Positions 17,333 through 25,834 of a stretch of 64,000 bases of DNA are shown in pieces. The notes under the pieces are model-generated. The model was given only the letters and a program-made list of their open reading frames with translations. It did no database searches and was not told the origin of the DNA. The translations under genes and the position numbers were made by a program. Source of the stretch: Paractinoplanes abujensis (GTDB lineage Bacteria; Actinomycetota; Actinomycetes; Mycobacteriales; Micromonosporaceae); assembly GCF_014204895.1 (NCBI RefSeq), contig NZ_JACHMF010000001.1, positions 2,170,001-2,234,000 of the forward strand, given 5' to 3'. Every line of letters starts with the position of its first letter. Within the stretch, counting starts at the first letter, position 1.

Positions 17333-17351
17333 CGGTCGCGGAAGCCCACGT

Positions 17352-17382
17352 GGTGTCGGCCTGACGGCGAGGGGCCGACACC
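17352..17382. terminator. GC-rich hairpin
   Basis: A perfect 10-bp stem (GGTGTCGGCC at 17352-17361 and GGCCGACACC at 17373-17382) encloses an 11-base loop. It may be a terminator without a T-tract. No gene clearly ends just before it. Confidence 0.35.
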
Positions 17383-17466
17383 GACGGGCGTGAGCAGGCG
17401 GGCTGTGCCGGCTCCAGGTCCCGGCCGCCTCCGGAGGCGTGTGACGGCGTTCGGGGGCGGCGTGAC

Positions 17467-17793
17467 GTGATGTGGTTCAGTGAACACGTGCTGACCTGGG
17501 GACGGATCGCGGCTGGGCTCGGTCTGGTGCTGCTCGCGTCCGGGTGCGGCGGCCAGGAACCGGTCACTCCGGAACGCACCGTCGAGGTGTGCACCGCGGC
17601 CGGCGACGCGCAGGCCAAGGTCGAGTTCCGTCGCGCCGGCACGGTGGTCGCGAGCGGTTCGGTTGCGGCGGGTGGCAGTTTCGCCGCCTCGGTGGCCGTT
17701 GCCGATTCGGTGGACGCCTACGTCGACGGGATGCTGCTCGGCACCGTCGAGGCGGGCTCCGCAGACGTACGGCTCGGTTGTCCGGCTGGTTGA
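17467..17793 (+). CDS. Small putative lipoprotein
   Basis: This 108-residue protein has a hydrophobic N-terminus (RIAAGLGLVLLASGCGG) ending in a lipobox-like ASGC with C near residue 26. That predicts export and lipid anchoring to the outer face of the membrane. The rest is about 80 residues rich in Val, Ala and Gly with two further cysteines (VEVCTAAGD and RLGCPAG) that could form a disulfide. The start may be the GTG at 17467 or the ATG at 17470. I do not recognise a family. Confidence 0.6.
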   Translation: MMWFSEHVLTWGRIAAGLGLVLLASGCGGQEPVTPERTVEVCTAAGDAQAKVEFRRAGTVVASGSVAAGGSFAASVAVADSVDAYVDGMLLGTVEAGSADVRLGCPAG

Positions 17794-17991
17794 GACCCCG
17801 GTGATCGCTGAGCCCGTTGGTGGGGCGGCGTAAATCGGTTGCGCCGGTGGCCGGTGCGGGGCAGAGTGGCCCGCGGACCTGGTGCCGGAAGTGAGGAGTG
17901 CCTTTCTCCATGTGAGAGCGACCCGACCTGTGTGAGTGCGCCCCCGTGTGCGGGGTGGTGTCCTGTCGGTGTGCCCCTTGGAGTGTGGCCC

Positions 17992-19575
17992 TTGTTGAAG
18001 TGTGTCAATCTCAGCTGTTCCTATGACGGGGACCCGTTGTTCGCCGGGTTTGATCTGGTGCTCCACGACGGGGATCGGGTCGGGATCGTGGGCCCTAACG
18101 GGGCCGGTAAGTCGACGTTGCTGCGGGTGCTGGCGGGCGAGTTGCGGCCGGAGACGGGCGCGGTCACGTGCGGGCCGGCCACGCGGGTGGGTTATGTGGC
18201 GCAGCAGATGCCGGATCCGGAGGGCACGGTCGGGGCGTTTCTGGCCGGTGGGCTGGGGGAGCTGGCCGGGGTGACGGCTGAGTTGCGGGAGCTGGAGCGG
18301 CGGCTCGAGGGTCACGAGGATGTGCTGGCCGAGTTCGCGGCGGTGCAGGAGCGGTGGACTGCCCTTCAGGGGTGGAACGCGGAGAACCGGCTGGCGGAGA
18401 TCCGGCAGCGGCTTGACATCGCGCATCTGCCGGACGGGTTGGCGTTGGGTGCGGTCAGTGGTGGCGAGCAGGCGCGGTTGTTGCTGGCGCGGGCGTTGCT
18501 GGACGAGCCGGACGTGTTGTTGCTGGATGAGCCGACCAATCACTTGGACGCCGAGGGTGTGGGGTGGTTGCAGGGCTGGCTGACCTCGTACGGGGGCGCG
18601 GTTCTGACGGTCAGTCACGATCGGGCGTTTTTGGATGCGGTGGTGTCGCGGGTGTTGGAGCTCGACGGCATCGACACCGAGGTGCAGGACTATCCGGGTG
18701 GTGGTTACACGGCGTTCCGGGCGGAGAAGCAGCGGCGGTGGGAGCGGTTGTTGCTGGATTTCGAGGCGCAGGAGAAGGACCGCCGGCGGTGGGAGGCTGA
18801 CATCGAGCGGACGAAGCAGTTTTCGCTCGGGGTGGAGAACGCGAAGGGGCTGGGGGTGGCCGGTCCGCATTTGCGGCGGGTGGCGCGGCTGGTGGCGCGT
18901 AAGGCGAAGGTCCGGGAGCGGCGGCTGCGGCGGCAGATGGAGTCGGTTCGGTGGATCGCGCAGCCGCGGACGCGTCCGCCGTTGACGTTGGCGTTTCCGG
19001 CGGATCAGGCCGATCCGGGTGAGGTGGTGCTCGAGGCGCGGGATCTGACGGTGGCGGCGGGGCCGAAGGTGCTGCTGGAGCACGTCGATCTGGAGGTGCG
19101 TCGCGGGGATCGGGTGTTGGTCACGGGGCGGAACGGGGCGGGGAAGACGTCGTTGTTGAACGCTTTGGCGTCCGATGACACGGCGGTGTTGCCGCAGACG
19201 ACTGATGGGTTGCGGACGAAGCAGTCGGTGATGGAGTTCTTCCGGTCGCGGGTGCCGGTGTATCTCGATGATGCGGAGAGGTTGTTGCTCGGGCATCAGT
19301 TCGGCCCGGATCAGTGGGATGTGTCGTTGCGGAGTTTGTCGGCCGGGGAGTTGCGGCGGTTGCTGCTGGCGGTGCTGGTGAACAGTCCGGCGCGGGTGTT
19401 GCTGCTTGATGAGCCGACGAACTTCCTGGATCTGGACGCGCTGGATGTGGTCGAGGAGGCGTTGCGCCGGTACCGGGGGACGTTGCTGGTGGTGACGCAT
19501 GACCGGTATTTCGCGGAGAAGATCGGGTTCGGGCGGCGTTGGCATGTCGTGGACGGTGTGGTGATCGAGAGCTGA
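17992..19575 (+). CDS. ABC-F family ATPase (ribosome protection or translation factor)
   Basis: This 527-residue protein has two ABC ATPase domains and no membrane segment. Domain 1 has Walker A GPNGAGKST, signature SGGEQ and Walker B LLLDEPTNHLD; domain 2 has GRNGAGKTS, LSAGE and LLLDEPTNFLD. A charged linker of about 80 residues joins them, as in ABC-F proteins that act in the ribosomal E site. The TTG at 17992 is chosen because GGAG lies eight bases upstream and the protein then begins LLKCVNLSCSYDG; open frame continues upstream to 17839 without similarity. The domain 2 signature is degenerate (AGE for GGE). It may confer antibiotic resistance. Confidence 0.9.
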   Translation: MLKCVNLSCSYDGDPLFAGFDLVLHDGDRVGIVGPNGAGKSTLLRVLAGELRPETGAVTCGPATRVGYVAQQMPDPEGTVGAFLAGGLGELAGVTAELRELERRLEGHEDVLAEFAAVQERWTALQGWNAENRLAEIRQRLDIAHLPDGLALGAVSGGEQARLLLARALLDEPDVLLLDEPTNHLDAEGVGWLQGWLTSYGGAVLTVSHDRAFLDAVVSRVLELDGIDTEVQDYPGGGYTAFRAEKQRRWERLLLDFEAQEKDRRRWEADIERTKQFSLGVENAKGLGVAGPHLRRVARLVARKAKVRERRLRRQMESVRWIAQPRTRPPLTLAFPADQADPGEVVLEARDLTVAAGPKVLLEHVDLEVRRGDRVLVTGRNGAGKTSLLNALASDDTAVLPQTTDGLRTKQSVMEFFRSRVPVYLDDAERLLLGHQFGPDQWDVSLRSLSAGELRRLLLAVLVNSPARVLLLDEPTNFLDLDALDVVEEALRRYRGTLLVVTHDRYFAEKIGFGRRWHVVDGVVIES

Positions 19576-19587
19576 CACGATGGTGTC

Positions 19588-20520
19588 ATGCAGCTGGTGC
19601 CGAGGCAGGGTGGCGGGGAGCTCGCCGAGGTGGGGGCGGCCGAGCAGGTCACGGAGGTGTGGCTGGCGAACCGTCGGTTGTCGGAGCACACCCGGGCGGC
19701 GTATCGGCGTGATGTTCATGCGTGGCTGCGGTGGTGCGCGTCGTGGGAGAAGGATCCGCTGAAGGCGTCGTTCTTGGATGTGAACGCGTATGCGCGCGGG
19801 TTGGAGGATCAGCGGCTGGCCCCGTCGACCGTGGCCCGTAAGCTGTCCGGGTTGTCCAGTTGGTACGACTTCCTCATCAAGATCCGGGCGATTGATGCGA
19901 ACCCGGTGGCCGGCGCGGACCGGCCGAACGTTTCCCGCGATCATTCGGCCACTGTCGGTCTGACCCCGCAGGAGGTCGACGCGCTTCTGGGGCGGGCCGC
20001 GGAGAGCGGGCGCCGGCATCACGCGGTGATGACGTTGCTGGCTGACCTGGGTCTTCGGGTCGGTGAGCTGGTGAGTCTGAACCTGGACGACGTCGGGTGG
20101 GAGCGGGGCCACCGTACGGTCCGGTTCGTGGGCAAGGGCAACAAGGCCCGCCGGCGTGCCCTTACCCCGGCCGCGGCGGAGGCTTTGGACGCCTATCTGG
20201 AGTTGCGGGGTGCTGATGAGGGTCCGTTGTTCCAGACGTCGACGGGGGCGCGGCTGGATCGGCATGCGATTTTCCGGTTGATCCGGCGGCTGGCCGCGGA
20301 GGCCGGGATCGCGGCCGCGGACCGGTTGTCGCCGCACTCGTTGCGGCATGCGTTCGCGACGGCGGCGCGGGCCGAGGGGGTGCCGTTGGAGGATGTGCAG
20401 GACGCGATGGGGCACGCGGACCCGCGGACGACGCGGCGCTACGACCGGGATCGGCACAACTTGGATCGTGATCCTTCCTACACCCTGGCCGCGGCGCGCG
20501 CCCGCCGCGCCCAGCAGTGA
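19588..20520 (+). CDS. Tyrosine recombinase (XerC/D-like integrase)
   Basis: This 310-residue protein has a SAM-like N-terminal DNA-binding domain (WLANRRLSEHTRAAYRRDVH) and a catalytic domain with R (LGLRVGEL), K (GKGNKARRR), HSLRHAFATAA, GHADPRTTRRYDR and the tyrosine nucleophile Y in RRYDR. The catalytic set appears complete. It begins twelve bases after the ABC-F gene. It might be a chromosomal Xer-type protein or a phage or genomic-island integrase; no dif or att site was recognised beside it. Confidence 0.9.
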   Translation: MQLVPRQGGGELAEVGAAEQVTEVWLANRRLSEHTRAAYRRDVHAWLRWCASWEKDPLKASFLDVNAYARGLEDQRLAPSTVARKLSGLSSWYDFLIKIRAIDANPVAGADRPNVSRDHSATVGLTPQEVDALLGRAAESGRRHHAVMTLLADLGLRVGELVSLNLDDVGWERGHRTVRFVGKGNKARRRALTPAAAEALDAYLELRGADEGPLFQTSTGARLDRHAIFRLIRRLAAEAGIAAADRLSPHSLRHAFATAARAEGVPLEDVQDAMGHADPRTTRRYDRDRHNLDRDPSYTLAAARARRAQQ

Positions 20521-20574
20521 CGGCGCCCCCTATGCTCGTCCGCGGTAAAAAGCGGATCAAAAAGGCGGTCGGGT

Positions 20575-21411
20575 TTGAACATCTTCGAAGCGGTGCTGCT
20601 GGGCGCGGTTGAGGGCTTTACCGAGTTCCTGCCCGTGTCGAGCACCGGCCACCTGACGATCCTGGAGAAGTTGCTGGGCTATCGGATCGACGATCCGGAC
20701 ATCACCGCGTTCACGGTGATCATTCAGTCGGGTGCGGTGCTGGCCACGATCATCTTTTTGTGGAAGGACATCGCCCGGGTGGTGCCGGCGTTTGTGGCCG
20801 GGTTGTTCAGCCGGGCCAAGCGGGACAACGCGGATTACCGGTTCGGGTGGGCGGTGCTGATCGGTGCGATTCCCATCGTGATCGTGGCGTTGCTGTTCAA
20901 GGATCAGGTGGAGACGACGTTGCGCAGCCTGTGGTTCGTGGCGGGCGCGCTGATCCTGTGGTCGGGGGTGATGGCGTTCGCGGATCACGCGGCCACGCAG
21001 ATCAAGCACGAGGACGACGTCACCTGGAAGGATTCGCTGATCATCGGTTTGGTGCAGTGTCTGGCGCTGATCCCGGGTGTGTCGCGGTCGGGGGCGACGA
21101 TGTCGGCGGGTCTGCTGCGGGACTTCGATCGGGTGACGGTGACGAAGTTGTCGTTCTTCCTGTCGATCCCGGCGCTGCTGGGCGCGTCGGTGCTGCAGGG
21201 TTATCAGGAGGCGGGCAACATCGCCGACGGGGTGGGCTGGGTGAACACCTTGGTCGCGACGGTGGTCAGTTTCGTGGTGGCGTATTTCAGTGTGACGTGG
21301 CTGCTGAAGTTCGTGTCGCGGCATTCGTACAGCGTCTTCATCTATTACCGGGTGGCGCTGGGTGTCGTGTTGATGCTGCTGCTGAGTTTCAACGTGATCG
21401 AGCCGAAGTGA
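20575..21411 (+). CDS. uppP: Undecaprenyl-diphosphatase UppP/BacA
   Basis: This 278-residue integral membrane enzyme dephosphorylates undecaprenyl diphosphate to recycle the cell-wall lipid carrier and gives basal bacitracin resistance. Both family motifs are present: EGFTEFLPVSSTGHL near the N-terminus and PGVSRSGAT in the second half. About eight membrane segments can be seen. The start is the TTG at 20575 (LNIFEAVLLGAVEG). The stop overlaps the GTG of the next gene (GTGA). Confidence 0.96.
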   Translation: MNIFEAVLLGAVEGFTEFLPVSSTGHLTILEKLLGYRIDDPDITAFTVIIQSGAVLATIIFLWKDIARVVPAFVAGLFSRAKRDNADYRFGWAVLIGAIPIVIVALLFKDQVETTLRSLWFVAGALILWSGVMAFADHAATQIKHEDDVTWKDSLIIGLVQCLALIPGVSRSGATMSAGLLRDFDRVTVTKLSFFLSIPALLGASVLQGYQEAGNIADGVGWVNTLVATVVSFVVAYFSVTWLLKFVSRHSYSVFIYYRVALGVVLMLLLSFNVIEPK

Positions 21412-22349
21412 GTGTGCGGGCCGAGCGGGCTTTGGCGTACGTGCGGGAGTTGTTTCCCGGTGCCGGGCCGGTTGCGGTCACCGCGCCGATCACGGTCAAT
21501 TTTCATCCGGACCGGTTGCTGGCTGACGGGTTGACGGTGGCGGAGCATCTGGCGGCGGACGGGGTGTACCGCAGCCAGTTCGAGACCCGGATTTCCAACG
21601 GTGGGTTGACCGCGTACGCCGGGGGTGAGCGCGACCGGTGGGAGCAGCGGATGTTCCCCGGGGTGTATGCGGGCGCGGCGGGCCGGCCGATCTACGGCGG
21701 GCTGAACCTGGCCGGGTTTGCGGACGGGGCGTCTCCGCGGTTCGGGTCGTGTCATCTGGTGCTGGGTGCGTCGGTGCTGGCGCGGGCCACGTTCAGTCAC
21801 GGGGACAGTTTCACCGAGCCGACGGTGTTCGGTACGGCGGCCACGTTCGGTGCGGTGTGGCAGGCGTTGCTGGACGAGGTGGCCCGTACGGGGTCGGCTC
21901 TGAACCTGTCGGCGGTCTCACCGGATGCGTGGGTGGCCGCGCTGGCTGAGCCGCGTACGGGTCCGGGGCGGGCTCTGGACCATTACGTGGAAGCTCAGGT
22001 TCATGGCGGGCTGACGCTGAGCGAGGATGTCACGGCGGTCGTGGCGGACCCTTCTTTCCGTGGTACGCCGGTGGAGGCACTGCTGCGGGGGCTGGCCCCG
22101 CAGGTGCGGTGGTCGCCGGGGTTCGTGCTGCCCGCGGACGAGGTCCCGGCGGATCTGAAGGGCCCGCAGGTGCCGGTGCTGGCCCGGGCCGTGGCCGATC
22201 ATTACGGTGTGGACGTGCTGGATGCGGCGGTGCTCGGGCGGGCCACGCACGAACCGGCGCGCTGGTCGTCGTTCGGCGGCCCGGTTGAGGTGCTGCAGTT
22301 GCTGAAGTACGTGTGGCACATTCTTGTGCTGCGGGGTGTCACGCCGTGA
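21408..22349 (+). CDS. DUF3626-family protein
   Basis: This 313-residue protein resembles the uncharacterised DUF3626 family, with blocks TVNFHPDRLL, YRSQFETRISNGGL, RPIYGGLNLA, ASPRFGSCHLVL and ATFSHGDSF. No catalytic motif is known to me, though the conserved His, Asp and Glu residues suggest an enzyme. The GTG at 21408 overlaps the uppP stop, so the two are translationally coupled. The family assignment is from memory and moderately sure. Confidence 0.7.
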   Translation: MSVRAERALAYVRELFPGAGPVAVTAPITVNFHPDRLLADGLTVAEHLAADGVYRSQFETRISNGGLTAYAGGERDRWEQRMFPGVYAGAAGRPIYGGLNLAGFADGASPRFGSCHLVLGASVLARATFSHGDSFTEPTVFGTAATFGAVWQALLDEVARTGSALNLSAVSPDAWVAALAEPRTGPGRALDHYVEAQVHGGLTLSEDVTAVVADPSFRGTPVEALLRGLAPQVRWSPGFVLPADEVPADLKGPQVPVLARAVADHYGVDVLDAAVLGRATHEPARWSSFGGPVEVLQLLKYVWHILVLRGVTP

Positions 22350-22371
22350 CCGGGTGATTCGTCCTGCCGGT

Positions 22372-22710
22372 ATGGACATCATCGTCACGATCGTCGCTGC
22401 TGTGTTCACCGGTGCGGCCGCCGTCACCTACTTGGTCGGGCACGAGTATCCCCGGGCGCAGGCCGACATGAAGCGGATCCCGCGTTCGTGGGTGCCGGTG
22501 CTGGGGTCGCTGCTGGCTTCGGGTGCGCTCGGGCTGCCGGCCGGGCTCGTCGTGCCGGTCGTGGGTGTGCTGGCGGCGGGTGGGCTGGTGCTTTACTTCA
22601 GCGGGGCGTTGGTGGCGCATCTGCGGGTCGGTTCGCGGAACCTGGCCGGCTGGGCGGTTTTCTTCGTCACCGAGGTCGCGGCGCTGGTGGTGAGCGTCAT
22701 GCGGCTGTGA
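22372..22710 (+). CDS. DoxX-like small membrane protein
   Basis: This 112-residue protein has four predicted transmembrane helices (VTIVAAVFTGAAAVTYLVG, then VLGSLLASGALGLPAG, VVGVLAAGGLVLYFSGALVA and WAVFFVTEVAALVVSV) and fits the DoxX-like family. The ATG at 22372 gives the usual length. DoxX proteins are loosely linked to redox homeostasis, with no defined reaction. It converges on the TetR gene with a 14-base overlap of coding ends. Confidence 0.7.
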   Translation: MDIIVTIVAAVFTGAAAVTYLVGHEYPRAQADMKRIPRSWVPVLGSLLASGALGLPAGLVVPVVGVLAAGGLVLYFSGALVAHLRVGSRNLAGWAVFFVTEVAALVVSVMRL

Positions 22711-23263
22711 CGCGCAGGCCGGCGATCAGCACGTCGACCATTTGGCGGGCGTTGTAGCTGTCGTCGGTCTCGGCGCCGATGCACAGGTTGCCGACGCCGC
22801 GCATCAGGGTGAGCGCTTGCACGTCGGCGCGGATCTGGCCGTGGCCGGCGGCGGCGTGCAGCAGGTCGGCACAGACGGGCAGGAGCCGTTCGATGAAGTA
22901 GCCGTGCAGGGTCTCGAAGCCGGCTTGGTCGCTGCGCAGGGCGGCGGCCAGGCCGTGTTTGGTGACGAGGAAGTCGACGAACTGGCCGATCCAGCGGGCC
23001 AGAGCTTCGTGCGGGGTGGGGCAGGTGCCCAGCAGGGCGGGCCCGGCGGCGGCCAGGGCTTCCACCTGGTGCCGGTAGACGGCGATGATCAGGTCGGCGC
23101 GGGTGGGGAAGTGGCGGTAGATGGTGCCCATGCCCACACCGGCCTTGGCGGCGATGTCGCGGACGGGGGCCTCCACGCCGGCCGCGACGAACACGGCGGC
23201 GGCCGCGTCGAGCAGCGTCTCCTCGTTACGCCGCGCGTCCGCCCGTTTGACCTTCTCGTTCAC
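22697..23263 (-). CDS. TetR-family repressor of the adjacent hydrolase
   Basis: This 188-residue TetR protein has an HTH at about residues 18-58 (EETLLDAAAAVFVAAGVEAP, VRDIAAKAGVGMGTIYRHF) and a C-terminal domain of the kind shared by many actinobacterial TetR proteins. It is divergent from an alpha/beta hydrolase with a 99-base spacer that holds two identical 15-bp operator-like repeats, so it almost certainly regulates that gene and itself. Confidence 0.92.
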   Translation of the reverse strand: MNEKVKRADARRNEETLLDAAAAVFVAAGVEAPVRDIAAKAGVGMGTIYRHFPTRADLIIAVYRHQVEALAAAGPALLGTCPTPHEALARWIGQFVDFLVTKHGLAAALRSDQAGFETLHGYFIERLLPVCADLLHAAAGHGQIRADVQALTLMRGVGNLCIGAETDDSYNARQMVDVLIAGLRVTAA

Positions 23264-23289
23264 CGGTCCAGCATGACAGGGTTGTCAAA

Positions 23290-23331
23290 CGGAACAACGC
23301 TCCGTATCTTTGCTTCCGGAACAACGCTCCG
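23290..23331. promoter_or_regulatory. Two direct copies of CGGAACAACGCTCCG, likely TetR operators
   Basis: Identical 15-mers lie at 23290-23304 and 23317-23331, 27 bases apart start to start. Each is partly palindromic with CGGA/TCCG arms. They fill the divergent promoter region between the TetR gene and the hydrolase. Confidence 0.75.
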
Positions 23332-23362
23332 CTTCCTGGCGGGGCCAACCGGGAGGTAAGTC

Positions 23363-24187
23363 ATGATCATGTCCGTCAAGCCGGTCGACCTCGACGGCCT
23401 GCACGTCCGCGTCACCGCGCCGGCTGCCGCCGCCGAGCACCCGGTGATCGTCTTCTCGCACGGGTACGGGCAGTCCCTCGACGGCTACGCGCCACTGGCC
23501 GAGCACTGGGCCGGGCAGGGCTTCGCCGTCGTGCAGCCCACCCACCTCGACTCGCGCAGCATCGGCCTGGCTCCCGACGACCCCCGTACGCCGGAGATCT
23601 GGCGGCTGCGGGTCAAGGACGTCATCCGCGTGCTGGACTCGCTCGGCACCCTGCAGAACGTCGTGCCCGGCACCTTCGACCGTTCCCGGATCGCGGTGGC
23701 CGGCCACTCGTACGGGGCCCAGACCGCCGGCATGCTGCTGGGCGCCCGGGTCGCCGGGCTCGACGACAACTACCGCGACCCGCGCATCACGGCCGGGGTG
23801 CTGCTGGCGGCGACCGGGCGCGGCGGGGACAACCTGTCGGAGTTCGCGGCCACCCATTTCCCGTTCATGAGCCCCGACTTCAGCTCCCTGGACGTGCCCA
23901 CCCTGGTCGTGGCGGGCGACGCCGACCAGTCCGCCCTGACGGCGACGCGCGGGCCGGACTGGTTCACCGACGCCTACTACGACAGCCCGGGGGCGCGGGC
24001 CCTGCTCACCCTGCGCGGCGCGGAGCACTCGCTCGGCGGGATCACCGGGTACGGGGTGACCGAGACCACCGACGAGAACCCGGCCCTGGTGGCGGTGATC
24101 CAGCAGGTCAGCACCGCTTTCCTGAAGGGCGGGGCGCTGCCGGAGGTCGCGCAGGCGCTGGGCAGCCTGACGGTGAAGCAGCCATGA
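23363..24187 (+). CDS. Alpha/beta hydrolase (dienelactone hydrolase/chlorophyllase-like)
   Basis: This 274-residue cytoplasmic protein has an oxyanion-type FSHGYGQSLDGY near the N-terminus, the nucleophile elbow GHSYGAQT (serine at about residue 117), a likely acid in VVAGDADQSA, and a C-terminal histidine in GAEHSLGG. The substrate is unknown. It is divergent from the TetR gene and carries paired operators in its promoter, so it is probably induced by its substrate or a related compound. Confidence 0.88.
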   Translation: MIMSVKPVDLDGLHVRVTAPAAAAEHPVIVFSHGYGQSLDGYAPLAEHWAGQGFAVVQPTHLDSRSIGLAPDDPRTPEIWRLRVKDVIRVLDSLGTLQNVVPGTFDRSRIAVAGHSYGAQTAGMLLGARVAGLDDNYRDPRITAGVLLAATGRGGDNLSEFAATHFPFMSPDFSSLDVPTLVVAGDADQSALTATRGPDWFTDAYYDSPGARALLTLRGAEHSLGGITGYGVTETTDENPALVAVIQQVSTAFLKGGALPEVAQALGSLTVKQP

Positions 24188-24274
24188 GAAAGACAACGAT
24201 TCGGCCCGGCCCGGCCGCATAGTTGCTGCTGGGCAACCAACCGGTGGATACTGGCCGCCGCTGGGGGTGAAAGG

Positions 24275-25834
24275 TTGTCGGACGTCGACGCGTGGTGGGC
24301 CAAGGCTCTGCACCGCCTGTGGAGCGCCGCCGTCGCCATCGTTTCGCGGGAGCAGCTGGCCGAGCTGGTGCTGCCACCGCTGCAGGAACTGCCCGGCGTG
24401 CACGCCGTGTGGGGGCTGCGGCACGCCGAGACCGGCGACGCCGTGCTGGCCTACCGGTGGACGGGTGTTCCCCTCGCCGGCGAGCTGCAGGAACTGGCCG
24501 CCGGGCTCGCCCCGCAACAGGCCGGGCCCGTGCAGGTCGTCCGGGTCGACCTGTACCCGATCACGACGATGGTGATCGCCCGGTTCGACCAGCCCGGCCA
24601 GGCCGCGGGCACGATCATGGTGGGGGTCGACGACAGCGCCGACACCGGGTTCGTGGGCGGCTGCCTGCTGCAGGTGGTCGAGGTCACCCGGGAGGCCGTG
24701 CGGCGGCTGGCCACCATCCGCGACGAGCAGCAGGCCCTGATGCGCGACGCGTTGCTGGCCGAGGCGTCGCTGCAGATGGACGCGGTGCTCGACACCACCC
24801 AGACGATGTACCGGGTGCCGCGGATGGCCGTGCCCGCGGTCGCCGAGGGCTGCCTGGTGTTCGTGTACGAGGACGGCAAACCGGTGCTGCGCAGCGCCGT
24901 GCACGTGGACATGCGCCGGCTCGACGCGATGCTGCGTGAACCCGGCGCGGTGCAACGGCTGGCCACCCCGGGCGAGCATGCGCAGGTGCTGCGGGCCCGG
25001 GGCCGGGTCATCGGGCTGCTGGTGTTCCTGTTCGACCGGGCCCCCGACCGGATCCCGCCCGTCTCGTTCCTGCGTGACCTGGCCGTGCGGGCCGCCCTGG
25101 CGATCGACAACGGCACCCTGTACGAGCAGCGCCGGCAGGAGGTCGTGCGGATGCAGCAGCATCTGCTGCCGACCCGGCTGCCGCACGCCGACGGCTTCGA
25201 GCTGGCCGCCTCCTACACGGTGGGTGATCGGGTGCTGGAGGTCGGCGGGGACTTCTACGACGTCGTGGTGCGCGGCCACGGTGAGCTGGCGGCGGTCATC
25301 GGGGACGTGTGCGGGCGCGGGGTCGACGCGGCTGCGCTGACCGGCATGGCCCGGCACACCCTGGCCGCGCTGCTGCACGAGGGTCTGTCCCCGGCCCGGG
25401 CCCTGACCCGGCTCAACGCCCGGCTGCGGCTGGACGGGTCGTGGCGGTTCATCACCGCCGCGGTGGCCCTGATCAGCCCGGACGGCAGCGTCGAGTGGAC
25501 GTCGGCCGGGCACCCGGCACCGGTGGTGCTGCCGGCCGGTGAGCAGGCGCGGCGCGGGACCGGCGGCGGGGTGCCGCTGGGGGTCCTGGACACCCCGCGG
25601 CTGGCGCAGAGCCGGTTCGAGCTGGGCCGCGGCGACGCGTTGCTGATGTTCACCGACGGGCTGACCGAGAGCCGCGACGCCGACGGGCGCATGTTCGAGG
25701 AGCAGGCCCTGGCCGCCGCCCTCGACCGGCTGCGTGAGGCACCCCCGCAACGTCTTGTCGACGAACTCAGCAACGCCGCCGAGGCCACCGACGACATCGC
25801 CCTGCTGGCCGTGAAGCGGAGAACGCATGAGTGA
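24275..25834 (+). CDS. PP2C/SpoIIE-type serine phosphatase with GAF-like sensor region
   Basis: This 519-residue protein has an N-terminal region of about 280 residues with GAF-like character, a linker (YEQRRQEVVRMQQHLLPTRL) typical of RsbU/RsbP-like phosphatases, and a C-terminal SpoIIE domain with metal-binding motifs GGDFYD (about residue 325), GDVCGRGVDAA and FTDGLTESRDADG. Such enzymes dephosphorylate anti-sigma-factor antagonists. The start is probably the TTG at 24275. Its 3' end overlaps the response regulator gene by eight bases, so phosphatase and regulator are co-expressed, next to a phytochrome. Confidence 0.88.
   Translation: MSDVDAWWAKALHRLWSAAVAIVSREQLAELVLPPLQELPGVHAVWGLRHAETGDAVLAYRWTGVPLAGELQELAAGLAPQQAGPVQVVRVDLYPITTMVIARFDQPGQAAGTIMVGVDDSADTGFVGGCLLQVVEVTREAVRRLATIRDEQQALMRDALLAEASLQMDAVLDTTQTMYRVPRMAVPAVAEGCLVFVYEDGKPVLRSAVHVDMRRLDAMLREPGAVQRLATPGEHAQVLRARGRVIGLLVFLFDRAPDRIPPVSFLRDLAVRAALAIDNGTLYEQRRQEVVRMQQHLLPTRLPHADGFELAASYTVGDRVLEVGGDFYDVVVRGHGELAAVIGDVCGRGVDAAALTGMARHTLAALLHEGLSPARALTRLNARLRLDGSWRFITAAVALISPDGSVEWTSAGHPAPVVLPAGEQARRGTGGGVPLGVLDTPRLAQSRFELGRGDALLMFTDGLTESRDADGRMFEEQALAAALDRLREAPPQRLVDELSNAAEATDDIALLAVKRRTHE

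Larger units (their letters stand above)
16957..17466. other. 510 bp without a supported gene
   Basis: No open frame here has a convincing start, codon bias or family match. The stretch contains three copies of a 15-bp repeat at 17258-17332 and a GC hairpin at 17352-17382. It may be a long leader for the lipoprotein gene or old mobile-element debris. Confidence 0.5.

Noticed and set aside
17797..17991. A ribosome-stalling leader peptide for the ABC-F gene
   Set aside because: No short frame with a start, ribosome-binding site and alternative hairpins could be made out.
16957..20457. A 1166-codon open frame on the minus strand
   Set aside because: It is antisense to the ABC-F and recombinase genes, is Arg/Pro-rich and has no domain match; it is a GC-driven shadow.
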